Below are positions 9,712 to 21,972 of a stretch of DNA of 64,000 bases, in pieces. Numbering within the stretch: the first letter of the stretch is position 1; each line of letters opens with the position of its first letter. The translations under genes were made by a program, and so were the position numbers. The DNA is from Apostichopus japonicus (taxonomy: Eukaryota > Echinodermata > Holothuroidea > Aspidochirotida > Stichopodidae). The DNA is taken from contig NC_092564.1 of the NCBI RefSeq assembly GCF_037975245.1, positions 238,601 through 302,600 of the forward strand, read 5' to 3'. The notes under the pieces were generated by a model. The model did no database searches, had not been told where the DNA came from, and saw nothing but the letters and a program-made list of their open reading frames with translations.

Positions 9712-11925
9712 CAGGTTGTGCGACATTCACAAACGTTGGATTAGCAGCTATTGATACATCTGCATCACCAGATTGAGATAAATTGCTTTCGTCCATTTCG
9801 TTCGATAGTAGCTATGACTGTGAATCAGGAGCTTGGCCACCCTCTAAGTCAAGGTGGGCAAGGTTGGGGAAATTCAATCAAGGAGTAACAATCAGAGAAT
9901 GGCCAGCTTTATATTATTGTATATAGGCCTACACGCACAGCGTGTATAAATATCTGTATCGGTTTATTTATACTGGTGTTCATTTCCGTTGACAGGAGGG
10001 GATATGTTTTGAACGTGGGGCAGGGGGTGGGGAGGGGGTCCCATTTGAAGTGTCCAAACGATGCTAATCTTTACATCTATCTTCTTGAATCACATGTACC
10101 CCTATCGACACGATCAATCAGTCCTGTCTCTAAACCTCTACTGCACTGGTGTATTTATTTCCTGGCAAGATAACAGTTAGGCATAGTAAGGGTCAGAGGT
10201 CATCACAACTTAAAGAGTTGTGCGAGTCCCTGTGGTCTCTTACATCCTGGTAGCAGTAGAGAGAAGAAGCCTAATAGATCAGAAACCATAATCATCTTCT
10301 GTTGTGTCTTATTTTCCAGCATCCTTGAAACATTATATCCTTCCCCTTTGATTTGTTGATGTCATAAAGCTGTATTTATGTTGTGCATTATTTAATTCCA
10401 GTATTTAGATTGTATATTCTCCTTGTGTATTTGACAGTATCCCAGTGATCTCAATTTTTCTGCTCTTGTTTTTTTTTCTCTGTACTTTCATATCATATCT
10501 ATCTCTACCCATAGCCTCCATCTCCACATTTTCTTTACTTTCTTCCTCCATCCCTTCATCTGTCTTTCACTCTTTCTTTTTTTGACCTCTTTCCTCCCCT
10601 CAGTTTACCCTGTATGTTTTAGTTTGCCGACTCACCGCCCCCCCCCCCCCCCGCATCTCACCCCCAAAAAAAGTTCACAAGGTTGACAAGTCTCCCCGTG
10701 CTAGTCCCAAGCTATACACCCTCGTTGTGGTGACCGTTCAATATACTTGCGGATCAAATGGAAAGCCTCACCCCCACCCCTTATTCCCAGTGTAATGAAT
10801 CCGCAAATGGAAGATTATTCAGAGTTGTTCGTGATGGTTCAATGATCTTATAGTCAGGCATAGGCCTATATGGTTCTCTTTGTCCTTCATTGCCGTCGAA
10901 GTTTGAAATGAATTAATCGTGCTAGGAACTTCCGGGCAATGTTTAATTTTCTGTGGCAAGAAAAAAAGCTTCCCCCAGTCTCTCCTGGTTGACATATAGA
11001 GCCCGTACGCCTATATGGTCACACAATAGTATAGATAAGTATGATCCATGCAGACAGCTAGTATATATTTTTCTTAATTCAATCCAGTTTCAGTTAAAGT
11101 TTCGAGTTGTAATTCGAGTCAGTCGTGATGAGGTGCCCCATGGTGGAGCTGGGTAACCCACCCCAACCCCGTTGCCGACTTTCTGGCATTTCGTTGGGAG
11201 CCGTTCGGAACAAGAAGCAGGATAGTCAATTCTGGGAGTACAGTACGCTGGAAAGCAATACACTGACGTGATTTAGAAAAAAAAGTTTTTTGCTTTGACG
11301 GCCGATGCTCATCGAGACACTTTTCAATGGAAATAACTATTAGTTTATTGTTCATGTACTTATTCCCTGTTTGCCAATCCTTTCTAAAGAGGGTGGAGCC
11401 GCCCCTTATGGCAACGTATTTTCCTTCCCTTTTCCGTTATTTTTTTCGTTATTTTTTAATTCGGGTCAAAGGGGTGCAAGGACAGGGTTTACGTGCACCG
11501 GTTAGGAGGACAGGGTGCAGCTAGGGCAAGTGCTCTGTGATCGCCTAAAGGGCCCGTTGCCAGGAGTTCAAAAATAATTAAATATACATATTTATCTATA
11601 TATGGTATATGACATAAAATGCTTTGACTTTCCCTCCTGATATATAACTAAAATTTATATCTAAAATACAATGTAAGCTGTGACTCTGTCTATGTAAAAT
11701 TAATACCTAAAGTGGCTGAAATACCAATTGTTTACACATGACGGACTTGACTTTACGTTTGATACCCAATAGTTTGTAATCACTTCAGTCAATTTTTTCA
11801 CTCATTCGCGTTTGTCTTTTTGTGACACCAGTCAGCGTGAATCAGACATAAAGCTCATAACTATTAGTTTCTTGAGCTGTTTCTTGACTTCGACTGCTCA
11901 CCATGTAGGCCTAAAAGAATAAAAG
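9712..11925. other. stretch without a supported gene; homopolymer tracts
   Basis: It contains a C15 run at 10638-10652 flanked by C-rich phrases, a pyrimidine-rich tract at about 10460-10615 and a G-rich tract at about 10015-10045. Frames at 9976, 10953, 11119 and 11327 show no domain. Confidence 0.5.
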
Positions 11926-11954
11926 CAGGGAACTGCTAGAGTAGCAGCTCCCTG
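11926..11954. repeat. hairpin: CAGGGA-CTGCTA inverted repeat
   Basis: CAGGGAACTGCTA and TAGCAGCTCCCTG form 13-nt arms with a single A/C mismatch around a 3-nt loop. It shares its CAGGGA/TCCCTG base with a second hairpin 150 bp downstream. Confidence 0.6.
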
Positions 11955-12104
11955 GTCAAACTATTACGCCTGATGCAAAGCTCGACCGTAACTTATACTG
12001 TACAGCCCATTAGTTGTGAAAAAGTTCTGAACGTAAAACAAAGCACAGAGTTTTGTATCACACAATACACACGAAAACGCGGCGTAATACCGCACACTAC
12101 TGAC

Positions 12105-12132
12105 CAGGGAGTTGTTCCATAACAACTCCCTG
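12105..12132. repeat. hairpin: perfect 12-bp stem
   Basis: CAGGGAGTTGTT and AACAACTCCCTG are perfect arms around the loop CCAT. With 11926-11954 it may be part of one degenerate mobile element; the stems are too short for an ordinary microRNA precursor. Confidence 0.65.
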
Positions 12133-12344
12133 TACTGCCACAGACAAGAAACTAAGCAGGAATTTCGCCAAGGCCACCGTTCAAGTAACCGAACCCGTTT
12201 ATTGCTTACTAGCCGTAAATACGGGATTGGTGAGAAATTACGAGACAACAGGATGAACCGGTAGAGGGTAGTATTGATATTATTTTTGAATCGGGTGGTG
12301 TGAAGGACAGAATTTACGAGGAAATTACGAGCGATCCCACCTTT

Positions 12345-12824
12345 AACATAAGTGAAATATGTTTGCCGAGTAGAGACAGGCTAGTGAAGCACAAGGGGGA
12401 CTCCAGAGAAGGGTTTCTCATATAACCTGTAATGTGTATCATCCCTTAGTATGTCTTAACATAAGTGAAATATGTTTGCTGAGTAGAGACAGGATAGTGA
12501 TGTGCAAGGGAGACTCCAGAGAAGGGTTTCTCATATAACCTGTAACGTGTATCATCCCTTAGTGTGTCTTAACATAAGTGAAATATGTTTGCTGAGTAGA
12601 GACAGGCTAGTGATGTGCAAGGGGGACTCCAGAGAAGGGTTTCTCATATAACCTGTAACGTGTATCATCCCTTAGTGTGTCTTAACATAAGTGAAATATG
12701 TTTGCTGAGTAGAGACAGGCTAGTGATGTGCAAGGGAGACTCCAGAGAAGGGTTTCTCATATAACCTGTAACGTGTATCATCCCTTAGTGTACCGGTCGT
12801 GTCTTAACATAAGTGAAAGTAAAG
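12345..12824 (+). repeat. 113-bp tandem satellite, four units plus a partial
   Basis: AACATAAGTGAAA starts at 12345, 12458, 12571, 12684 and 12805. Spacings are 113, 113, 113 and 121; the last is longer because of about 8 bp containing ACCGGT. Units differ by only a few substitutions (for example CTAGTGAAGCAC against CTAGTGATGTGC). A 29-bp piece lies at 4531-4559. Confidence 0.95.
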
Positions 12825-13480
12825 TTACATGATTCACACAAGAAAAAAACATAAATCTAACTGGGAAATCACAAAACAAAAAGAGCAATGACTATTAAAG
12901 TATGCCAGTTAGATGGACTCACTGAGCTGAATTCATAATATTATCATGCATCCAATCGTAACAAATACAGCATTTACAGTATGAGTTATTCCATGGCCAG
13001 ATATACTCCTATTTATTTATTAAACTCAAATGACTCTCAAATGTAAAATAGACAAAATGCTAGAAGATGCATTTTCTGTGAACACATTTCAGGTTCAAGC
13101 CTGACATTCCTGCAAAGATGGTTGATCTATAGTCAAACCTTCAATTGCCAGCATAAACAATATTTAGTGAAGCAATGAGTCTAAGATCTTGTATACAGAG
13201 CATTAACAGGAAGAAAACACTCTTCAAGCAAATATTCTTACAGGCCTAACAGTACATAATTATACAAGGACAAGGTCTGATTGTAGATTCAGAGGTACTT
13301 CCTATCTCAAGGTAATCTTGGTACATAAAAGTAGTAAAGCAGTAGTTGTTTTTAAGCTGCATCATTAATATCAAACGCATTTCATTATAGACACACACAA
13401 ACCATCCATATGACACACACACACACACACATCATACACAGAGGATGAAGCTCATTCAAACATTAATTATTGGAGTGACA
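12825..13480. other. non-coding stretch with a CA microsatellite nearby
   Basis: AT-rich, no gene seen. A CA microsatellite lies at about 13412-13430 just before or inside a longer repeat copy. Confidence 0.5.
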
Positions 13481-13910
13481 GTGTTTTCTTGACCTCAAAT
13501 GACCTTTGACCTTCGGAAGAATGTTTCTGGTTCTTGTACTCACTAAGTGGATCCACATAACAAGTATGAACTACATTCGATCTTTACTGAGTGGCAGTGT
13601 TTACAAGTTTTTCAGACCTAACCTTTCTTGACCTCAAATGACTTTGACATTTGAAAAAAAATTGGGCTTTTTGTACTCACCAAGATGGATTCACATATTA
13701 AATGTTAGGTTCATCAAGTCTTCAAATTGGGGTTACAGTTTTTACTTTTACAAGGTTTTCAGACTTTGACATCTGTTGACCTCAAATGACATTTGACTTC
13801 TGCACATAAGTTACAGGTTCTTCTACTCACTAAGATGGATTTAAATTACAAGTATGTTCATACATGCTTTCACTTTGGAATAACAGTATTTACAAGCCAA
13901 GGCATCACAA
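13480..13910 (+). repeat. DR1-module repeat block
   Basis: Three diverged tandem modules of about 150 bp each carry 'TTGACCTCAAATGAC..TTGAC' followed by 'TTCTTGTACTCAC', 'GGATCCACAT' and 'TTTACAAG'. One perfect DR1 half-site pair (TGACCTTTGACCT) is at 13500-13512. This is one copy of the family that recurs throughout the window. Confidence 0.8.
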
Positions 13911-14278
13911 GTGCATGACAATCTCAAAACTAGGAGCCGGTCTGGCTTTTTTGATTGTCCTATAACAATTTGAGAAAGCCTGTAACAACTTTAGATGCAA
14001 CATTGCATCTTCCACACCCATAGAAACAAATAAAATTATTGAAATTTGAATCCAGATGGCCTTACGGTCATTATTGAGTAAATAGTTTGTGAACAGCCTT
14101 ACATGGCTGTGCACACAACACAACGTTAAGGCCTCTTCATCACATTTACATCATGTACAGTAACATTTCTGGCCGATCCAGACAAAAGCTTGTGAACTCA
14201 CTGCCAAACTAAGACCATTTCACACAATTCGCATTGAGATTGACCATAGTAAAAAATCTAACTAGACGAACTGTTAAG

Positions 14279-15585
14279 TAGTGTTCAAACAATTAACCTA
14301 ATCGGAATCGGAATCGGTACGATTATTGCATAATCGGAACATAATCGGAATCGGCACAGTAAGCATGGCAGCAATACCAATTTCGCGAATTAGGAATTGC
14401 AGTTGCAGCGCGAATGGCGCAAACAGTTCTCACATATCGCATCAAATTTGAAGCAGTGCGGGAGGGTCGCGCACAATCACCGGGAATTTCCCGCAGAGTG
14501 ACTGGCAAATTACGGCCTTCACGAAGCAATTTCAGTACCAGCGACAATAACCTAAAATCCCCACAAATCTCCGACCACATGGTAGCCTTACTTCACACTA
14601 AGTCAACTGCACGGAAATCTAACCTTGCCATCTGTTTATTCGCTCTAGTTGTGTCGCAAATAAAAAATAAAATATCCATGTAAACTGCAATCTTCGACCA
14701 CATGTTTAGCCTAACAACCACACTAAGTCAATGGGAAATGTAGCCTAACCATTGGTTTGCAAAAAAAAAAAAAAAATGCGTAGCTTAGTTTACAACTTTC
14801 AATTTGCTGGAAATCGGCATTTGTTTGGAAGGTATGTGCTATGTCTTATAGAGGGAATGTTATATTTTATATTGGAGTAGTTTCTAGTTGTTATTATTTC
14901 TTTACAACAATCTGGTAACATTTTACAGTAATTTTAAACAAGTTACGATGGTACAATTTGCTTTTCAGTTTGATTGGCCTAAGCCTACATTTTCTAATTG
15001 AACCTGAATGGAGTTAAATAGGTAACGAATTGGTATGTTTAACTTCATGTTCGTAAAATTTCTATTTGTTCATAAACGGTATAATACTGAAAATAAGTAC
15101 AAAATGTCGGAATGAAGGCAATATGTAATTAAAATTTACACTTTGGTAAAGATTGAAGATGGATGGTTTGTCTGAGATACTTTTTGAGATGGATATTTTG
15201 AGTAACTACTCTTAGCCGATTTCAAGCCATTAACAGGTGACATTCACGTCGAGGTGTTTAGGCCATTCGCTTAGCACAGTGATGACTAGGTAGGATGTCA
15301 TATTTTCGTATTTTGGAAATTAAAAAAAAAAACCTTTTTTTTTCTTTCCGAGAAACTCCAGAGGTAATTTGGTACATACAAAGGGATACCTAAGAGCCTT
15401 GTATTACAACGTAGCAAACGGAAACGGAGGAAAATCACAACAATAATTGTTTCTATCACAAACTTTATTGCCGATTTCGTATAAACGGGATATTTTCTCA
15501 TTTTCAAATAATCGGAATCGGTACGATTATGAAAAAAATAATCGGTAATCGGTATTTTCTGTTATGCATATTCGTTTGAACACTA
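14279..15585. mobile_element. Non-autonomous hAT-like element, copy 1 (1307 bp)
   Basis: The ends are TAGTGTTCAAAC and GTTTGAACACTA, with subterminal repeats of AATCGGAATCGG-type phrases inward from both sides. Flanks are CTGTTAAG (14271-14278) and CTGTTAAC (15586-15593), a 7-of-8 target duplication. Internal frames (14414-14683 plus, 14323-14580 minus) are shared with copy 2 at 47666-49415 but match no transposase domain. It lacks about 245 bp of left interior found in copy 2. Confidence 0.9.
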
Positions 15586-15899
15586 CTGTTAACTTTCATA
15601 AACACTGCCTGGTCACAATGAAACTACATCCAACCAGAAATAAATATGACAGAAAATGTCCAATAGAACCGCTGTACTACAAATAGTACACCTTTCTTCA
15701 CGCAAAGTAAGGCTTCCGAACGGCACGTTGAAGCCAATGCAAAAATGTTTGAGTTTTCAGTTTTGATTTTTAGATTCTACGGATGCCCATAAGCTCATTT
15801 CCAATTGCCAATAGCATTGCCAATAGCCTCCTATTCGTATGAGGCGTATTGCACAATTTATCTGATAGGCTGGTCAGTGGGAGATACAATAGCTTATAA

Positions 15900-17560
15900 A
15901 ACAAGATTTCTGCAATGGCGTGACTCTAACTGACCTTTGACCTAATAAAATCTTGTACATACTGAACGTGTACCAACTACATACTAAATATGAGATACGT
16001 CCAAGCTTACTGTGCCTCCTTGAGATATCGTGTTTACAAGGTTTTCACTATTTGGCACCTGGTGACTCCAACTGACCTTTGACCTCCCCACAAAACAATA
16101 GGGTTCTTCTACTCAATGTGGTACTCATATACACCAAATATTAGATTGGTCCAATCTTCCCTTCTTAAGATATCATGTTTAAAAGCAAGGCGTCACACAC
16201 ACGCACACACACATATACACACACTCTCCGCCTGCAAGAATACATCGGTTACCCAAAAATGGATTATCAAACGGAGTCCCAAACTTCTTGGCAGAAATTT
16301 TTTCACCAGATAACAAAAAACATTTAGTGGTTACAATGCCCAAACACATTCATAATGTGGTGAGCTATACACGTTAATATACATGAACTTGTGCAAACCA
16401 AAATGAAGAGGTTTATCTATTGACTAATGGGGCAACATATAAAGGTATCAGGAATCAGTTATCATGTTGACCTCATCAAGAATCATCATCAAGAATCAAC
16501 CATTTAATTCACAAGTATGGATTTTACAGCATAAAACTTTCATTACAATTCCTGATGCAAATCCCTTTAAGATTTGTTATCATAGACTGAGAGCCTACAA
16601 GACATTGTTTAAATGCACTGTGAAATATTTTGACAATTTACAGTCATCTGGATAAATCATAAAACAAATGGCCAATTGGAGGCAAATTGAGATTTCCTTT
16701 TGTCCCCTTGAGCCATTTTCTACCACTTGAGATTTTAACCTTTTAACCCCTTGAAGCTCACAGGGTGAAACTGAATGATGGCACTTGAGTGTGCTTTAAA
16801 AAGAAATATTGCATATCAACTTCCCTTGAACTTTCCTGGATGACTGTATGTTCTGTTATTTACTTATATGGCCCCTTCTCAAAACTCTACTGTACTTGAC
16901 CAAACTATGTTCACCCATTTACCTCCATGGTTCACCAAAAGAAAATCTTACCATTGGAGACTTGACAGATATATTGTAGCTTTAATTTTGGAGTTATCAT
17001 GTTTAAAAAGTTTCAAACTTTGACACCTGTTGACCTCTTTTGACCTCTACCAGCTTCAATCATAGGGCATCTATCTACCAAGTATGACATTGAATCAACT
17101 TGTGGTTGATGAGATGTCGCATTTACAAGCTGTTTTGTACAATTTCCCATGCAGCCCCACCAACTCATGAATAATAATGAGGTCAACATTGTTGTTGCAA
17201 AGAGCATATACTTACTATGTAGTAACATCACTATGTATCATGTTTGAACTATATTGGACACTCTGTTATTGACACTCTAAGCATATTATGTAAATCCCGG
17301 CCACTCATTAATATTCAAGAAATGGGAACCACAAACAACAGGGCATATTTACACATCATGGGGTATCTACCTACCACGTATGACATTGACTCAACTTGTG
17401 CTTCTTGAGATATCGTGTTTACAAGCTGGCCGTCACATACACACGCACCCACATACACACCAGCACAATTGCAAAGGTTGCTGAGCCTACAACATCGTAA
17501 CCAAAAATGACATCGTGTGATGAATAAAACTGATGTCATGTAGAAAGACAGCATATCCTA
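15900..17560 (+). repeat. composite DR1-module repeat
   Basis: Two blocks of DR1 modules (15900-16310 and about 16990-17560) flank about 680 bp of unique-order sequence beginning AACATTTAGTGGTTACAATGC at about 16318. That same order recurs at 32457-33690 and partly at 45560-46215 and 61930-62090. Perfect TGACCTTTGACCT is at 15931-15943 and 16073-16085. CA-rich ends (16197-16222 and 17437-17462) close the module blocks. Confidence 0.75.
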
Positions 17561-18344
17561 CTACAAATTTTAACTTCGCCTTGTCTTTATCAGAACCAAA
17601 AGCCAGAAATTCTGTCCTACTCTTAGCCGGCTACTCTGACAACTAAGCCTAGCCAAAATTGCAAGTGCTTCATGTTACAGATATTGCATATAACCAAACC
17701 GGCAGTACATTGTGACACGCAAGTTTGATTCTCAAAATACTGTGTTTATAATTCATTGATGTTTTCTATAGAATCTGAACTGCATCTATGATGTTCTCTG
17801 CAGTTCTTTAAAAAAGATACACGATTCTTGGAGTTAGTTCTAAAGGAGGGATTTTCCACACTTTCATTCTCACTTCTCACAGGAGCCCCAGAAGCACTGA
17901 GCATGTAGGTGATAGGCTACATAGGGTTTATCAAATGTTTAACATCACAAGGGAAATTCTGTGTTGTGGGTGACCAATGTGTTCTGTTTGAAGGTCTGAA
18001 TATGCAATGTTTACAAATTTTAATTGTGTAAATTATAGTGGTAATCCTGTTATTGCACAGCCCCTCCTTTCTGTCTAAATTACAAGGAGGCATACAAAGT
18101 TAGAATGTGTATAGTTTCAAAGATTTCTTCCGTAATTGTTGTTTCAAACGATTATGAATTAGTTGTTGATTACTGCCCATTCATCATTTTTGGTATAAAT
18201 TTGATATTTAGGGATGCATTTGTTGTTATAATAGGTGATACATTCAACGATACCATGTGCTGCAAGAAGTTACCACTATGTTTGTATGTGCTTCATTCAT
18301 ACTGTAGAGTCTAGAGTCTGAGTTGTAAACATGGTCAATTATTA
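17561..18344. other. stretch without a supported gene
   Basis: AT-rich; the plus frame at 18105-18314 has no domain. No repeat structure was recognised. Confidence 0.4.
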
Positions 18345-18880
18345 CCCCAGTACATGCATGATCTTCATTGGCTGCCAGTATCTCAGTGGATTAAGTTCAA
18401 AGTCCTTCTTCTTGTTTTCAAGTGCCAGAACAACATGGCACCTCCATACCTACAAGATCTCATCCGTCCGTATCAGCCAACAAGAGCCCCACGGTCATCT
18501 GGTCAGAGTCGTCTGGAGGTGCCGATCACCAAGACAAACAGCTATGGGAACAGAGCTTTTTGCTGGGCCACGCCTCTGGAATGAGCTGCCAGCTGAACTC
18601 AGAACTGTTTCTAGTCTAACAACATTCAAGTCAAAGCTGAAAACCTACCTATTTAGACAGCATTACTGCAATATATAAACTGTGTATTCAACTCTATTCA
18701 TGTGCAGTACTCCCAACACACTCAAACGCGCATGCTTTTTATTCTTCATACTCATCTATATTGTATTTTATTCTGCAGTTTCACTACATATTATGTGTCA
18801 TATATTTTTTTACTGTTACATAGCGTTTTAGAGCACTTTTGTGGATTTTACGCTTTAAAAAGTAACTTATTATTATTAAT
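18345..18880 (+). mobile_element. L2/CR1-like LINE, 5'-truncated 3' end
   Basis: Two overlapping frames, joined by a frameshift near 18570, give the conserved end of a non-LTR reverse-transcriptase polyprotein: a start like 'LHWLPVSQ-I-FK-LLLVFK', then AP-YL-DLI, 'P-R--RSS', 'YGNRAF', 'PRLWNELPAEL' and 'FKSKLKTYLF'. The 3' UTR carries a decayed 'TAGCGTTTTAGAGCAC' motif and ends in ATTATTATTA, the usual tail of this LINE group. It is 5'-truncated and frameshifted. Confidence 0.85.
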
Positions 18881-19417
18881 TATATTTGTCCAAAACCTTT
18901 CTGTAAGTTGCATTGCTCACAATTCACAGCATGATGTATGACTGTCCTGATCTACCTATTCATAGATGTATATGTCATTGCAATCATTTCACAGTTGGTG
19001 TATGGTAACTTATATAGTTTCATGCTTAAGGGTGTAGGTGTGTCAGCCTAGCATGTGTAGTCCTGTCATAGTAACAAAGGTAGTCTCATACATGTTTACT
19101 TCCAAAGGAGGGCAGCATTCATGAATTATTGCCCCAGTAACATGCATGTCTGTATGTGGGGCAGCAGGCAGGGTTGGATAGGTGGGACAATCTGTGCTTG
19201 TAGTTTTCCTCTTTTTTGGGGCTAGTTTGCTTACAATTTACAAACAAATCATTTTTGTGTATTATTTTGGCTTATTAATGTTTTAGTTTCACTTCCAGTG
19301 AACCACCTATGATCAAGGAAGAATAATTAGAATAAAGCAGAAGTTTCAAGATTACTGGGTTTTTTGTTGTTTAGCGCATTCATCGCTAAGATATTGTAAT
19401 CGTTCCAGGAGGCTAAA

Positions 19418-19624
19418 ATGTTTCTTGGATTCTTTTGGAATTTTTATAAGCTCAAGACAGAAGTCAACTGGTATGTTCCAAGTTTAATTGTGATTTGTGC
19501 ACTTGTTCTATACTTAACTGTACGACGAAGGAAGTTGGCAAGTTTGACTGTTGATAGTCCAACAAGCTTTTCAGCCATAAAATTAGTTAGCCAGAATACA
19601 TTTTTAAGGAGCCCCAGTTTTTGA
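19418..19624 (+). CDS. possible short membrane-protein ORF (68 aa)
   Basis: An ATG in AAAATGT context opens a frame with one predicted membrane segment (about residues 18-34, WYVPSLIVICALVLYLTV) followed by a basic RRRK stop-transfer motif and a Ser-rich tail. No family is recognised, and such a frame can arise by chance in AT-rich DNA. It lies in the CFAP410 intron on the opposite strand. Confidence 0.15.
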   Translation: MFLGFFWNFYKLKTEVNWYVPSLIVICALVLYLTVRRRKLASLTVDSPTSFSAIKLVSQNTFLRSPSF

Positions 19625-19864
19625 GGCCTGTGTCACATACACACTCCAACACACACTATCACCATCATATAGTTTCCTTTTACCTTCGGCAAAGAATCAA
19701 CCAGAATGCAAAATGCATTGAGGTTTTGATGGCTTCAATACAGTAGACATCTGCTAGTTCACAAGAAACAGCTCTTAATTATATAAATGTACTGAACCAC
19801 TATTTTGATGGACAATTACACTATGGCATGATAAACACAGGTCAGTCTACTGTACATAGCAATA

Positions 19865-20690
19865 CACACCTCGGCCAGAAACAAAAGGGTCTTGTACTCA
19901 ATGTGATACATCCACACACCAAGTGTGTGAAGTTAAAGAGTGTTCAGAGTTTGACCTCTGGTGACTTCAAATGACCTTTGACCTAACACAAACACAACAG
20001 GATTCTTGCACTCAATATGGCTAAATCCATATACAATGTATGAAAAGTAACCATGATTTCTACCATGACACATCATGTTTAATAGGTTTACAGAGTTTAA
20101 CTGCACTGGTGACCCAGATGACCTTTGACCTCCACCAAAAACAATTGAGAACTTCTATTCAACATAAGCACACATGTCAAGTATTAAAAGCATTCATACT
20201 TCCTATCATGACATATATTGTGTAAAAGGTTTTTAGCATTTGACCTCTGTTGACCTCAGATAACCTTTGATCTCCACCAAAAATGTGTTCTTCTACTCAC
20301 TATAATGGATCCACATGCCACATATTAAAAGTTTCCATGGTTCATAAGTTAAGATCTTGTGTTTGGAAAGTTTTCACAAGAACATGTACTTACTATGTGG
20401 AAACATCACCATACACAGTATAAACTAAATCGGACATACGATAGAAGAGATATTGACATTTTTAAAAAGTTTACGTTAAGCCCAGCCAAATCATAAATAT
20501 GCAAGATAGCCCTACCAAAAACAATAGGTATCATCTAATGGCCATGGCCAACATTTATGCCAAGTATAATCACATATTTCCTTCTTCAGATACGATGTTT
20601 ACAAGCTAAGGCATCACATTAACACACATATGTACACACACACATATGCCAACTTGACTGCATAGGTTCCGATGGATGCCAAAGCATCAA
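19865..20690 (+). repeat. DR1-module repeat block
   Basis: At least four diverged modules carry 'TTGACCTCTGGTGAC', 'GACCTCCACCAAAAACAAT' and 'TTTACAAGCTAAGGC'. Perfect TGACCTTTGACCT is at 19972-19984 and 20119-20131. The block closes with a CA-rich tract (about 20618-20648). Confidence 0.8.
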
Positions 20691-20807
20691 AACCAACACT
20701 GAAGAAAAACATATGATAAAACATTATCTTATGCTTTTTCCCTTTTGTTATGCACTTAATCACTTAAAGGTTGTGAAGTAATTGCAATTTTGCACAACAA
20801 CAAAATA

Positions 20808-21060
20808 TTGGTCCCAACAAACTTTTGCATTTAAATGGACCCAAAATATCTGGCCCAAACAAAATGGCTCCAAAATATATTTGCCCCCATGAAATGTGGG
20901 CCAAAATGGTCCCAAACATATTAGATCACACCAATTCAGGCCCAAACAATGTGTCCCAAAATGCATTTGCGGTGGAAATAAACTTTGGGCCCACCCAACC
21001 CAAGAATGTGCCCAGAATTATTTGGGGCCCAGATGGTCCCGATTTAGGCCAACATGTACC
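20808..21060 (+). repeat. degenerate GGCCCAAA quasi-repeat
   Basis: Variants of 'GGnCCCAAAnnAT' recur at irregular spacings of about 18-25 nt (for example near 20812, 20838, 20859, 20899, 20910, 20938 and 20953). The plus frame 20825-21100 therefore reads as a Gly-Pro-Asn/Lys-rich peptide, and a minus frame is open too. It resembles an old, diverged minisatellite rather than a gene. Confidence 0.5.
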
Positions 21061-21892
21061 AGTCTTTAACCAACAACTGTATAGTTTAGTTACAATCTGA
21101 CTTAAGGTTGCAGAGTTCTTACAATGTAAAGATATGTTTAGCAGCATAAGAACTGCATAACCTCATTAATATTCATAAGGTCTATACCAGAAACAATAAG
21201 GTACACCTCACTATAATACAGCTACTGTACACAGCAAGTATGACAAATATCTATCCATCCAAGCAAGTGTGCACATGTACACATCCATGCCAACCTGACT
21301 GCATAAGTCCATTTGGTTCCAGCAAGGAACCATAAAGGCAAAGGACATGTTGTGAAGATTCTCTGGATTCTGCTGAGTATATGCTTGAGGGTCTTAGCTT
21401 TATTAAAACACACTCTTCCATGAAATATCAATTAATTCCGTTTCAATATAATTACTGATTTCATCAAAGGTCCTCTGAGCTTTCATATCTAGGTTACACA
21501 AATTCAGACTTTTAAGCATACCATCAATTCATCAGACAGAATCTTTCCATTAATCTTAAAGAAACAGCCAAAAGAGAGAAGAAAAAAATGAGCTGTGTTG
21601 GAAATGGAACATGAAGAAATTGAAATCAATTGATGGCATAGTGTGATAGTGCTGAACACAAACAGAACCAAGTATTTAATTTCCGGAAAACGACTGCTTC
21701 ACAGCGAAACATTATGACTAAAGTCTTCGACCTAATCCTGTGTTGTGAATAAACCTATCAGTTAGCAACTACTAGAAGCAAAGCAAGATACTAACAAAAT
21801 ATTATTCATTCCTATACTATACAGGATGACTCTATGCTTATATATGACATTTAAATCATTGTGCTGTGAGCTCCTGAATTAAATGGGAGGTG

Positions 21893-21972
21893 AGAGTAGA
21901 AGAGGGGAGTGGAGAGGGGAGTAGGAGAGGGGAGTAGGAGAGGTGAGTAGGAGAGGCGAGGAGGAGAGGGAA
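21893..21972 (+). repeat. purine-rich GGGGAGTAGGAGA minisatellite
   Basis: About six units of roughly 12-13 bp of pure purine 'GAGAGGGGAGTAG' with few substitutions. Confidence 0.8.

Noticed and set aside
10638-10652. C15 run as an assembly gap or regulatory site
   Set aside because: An ordinary homopolymer tract in a C-rich neighbourhood, with nothing further to support a function.
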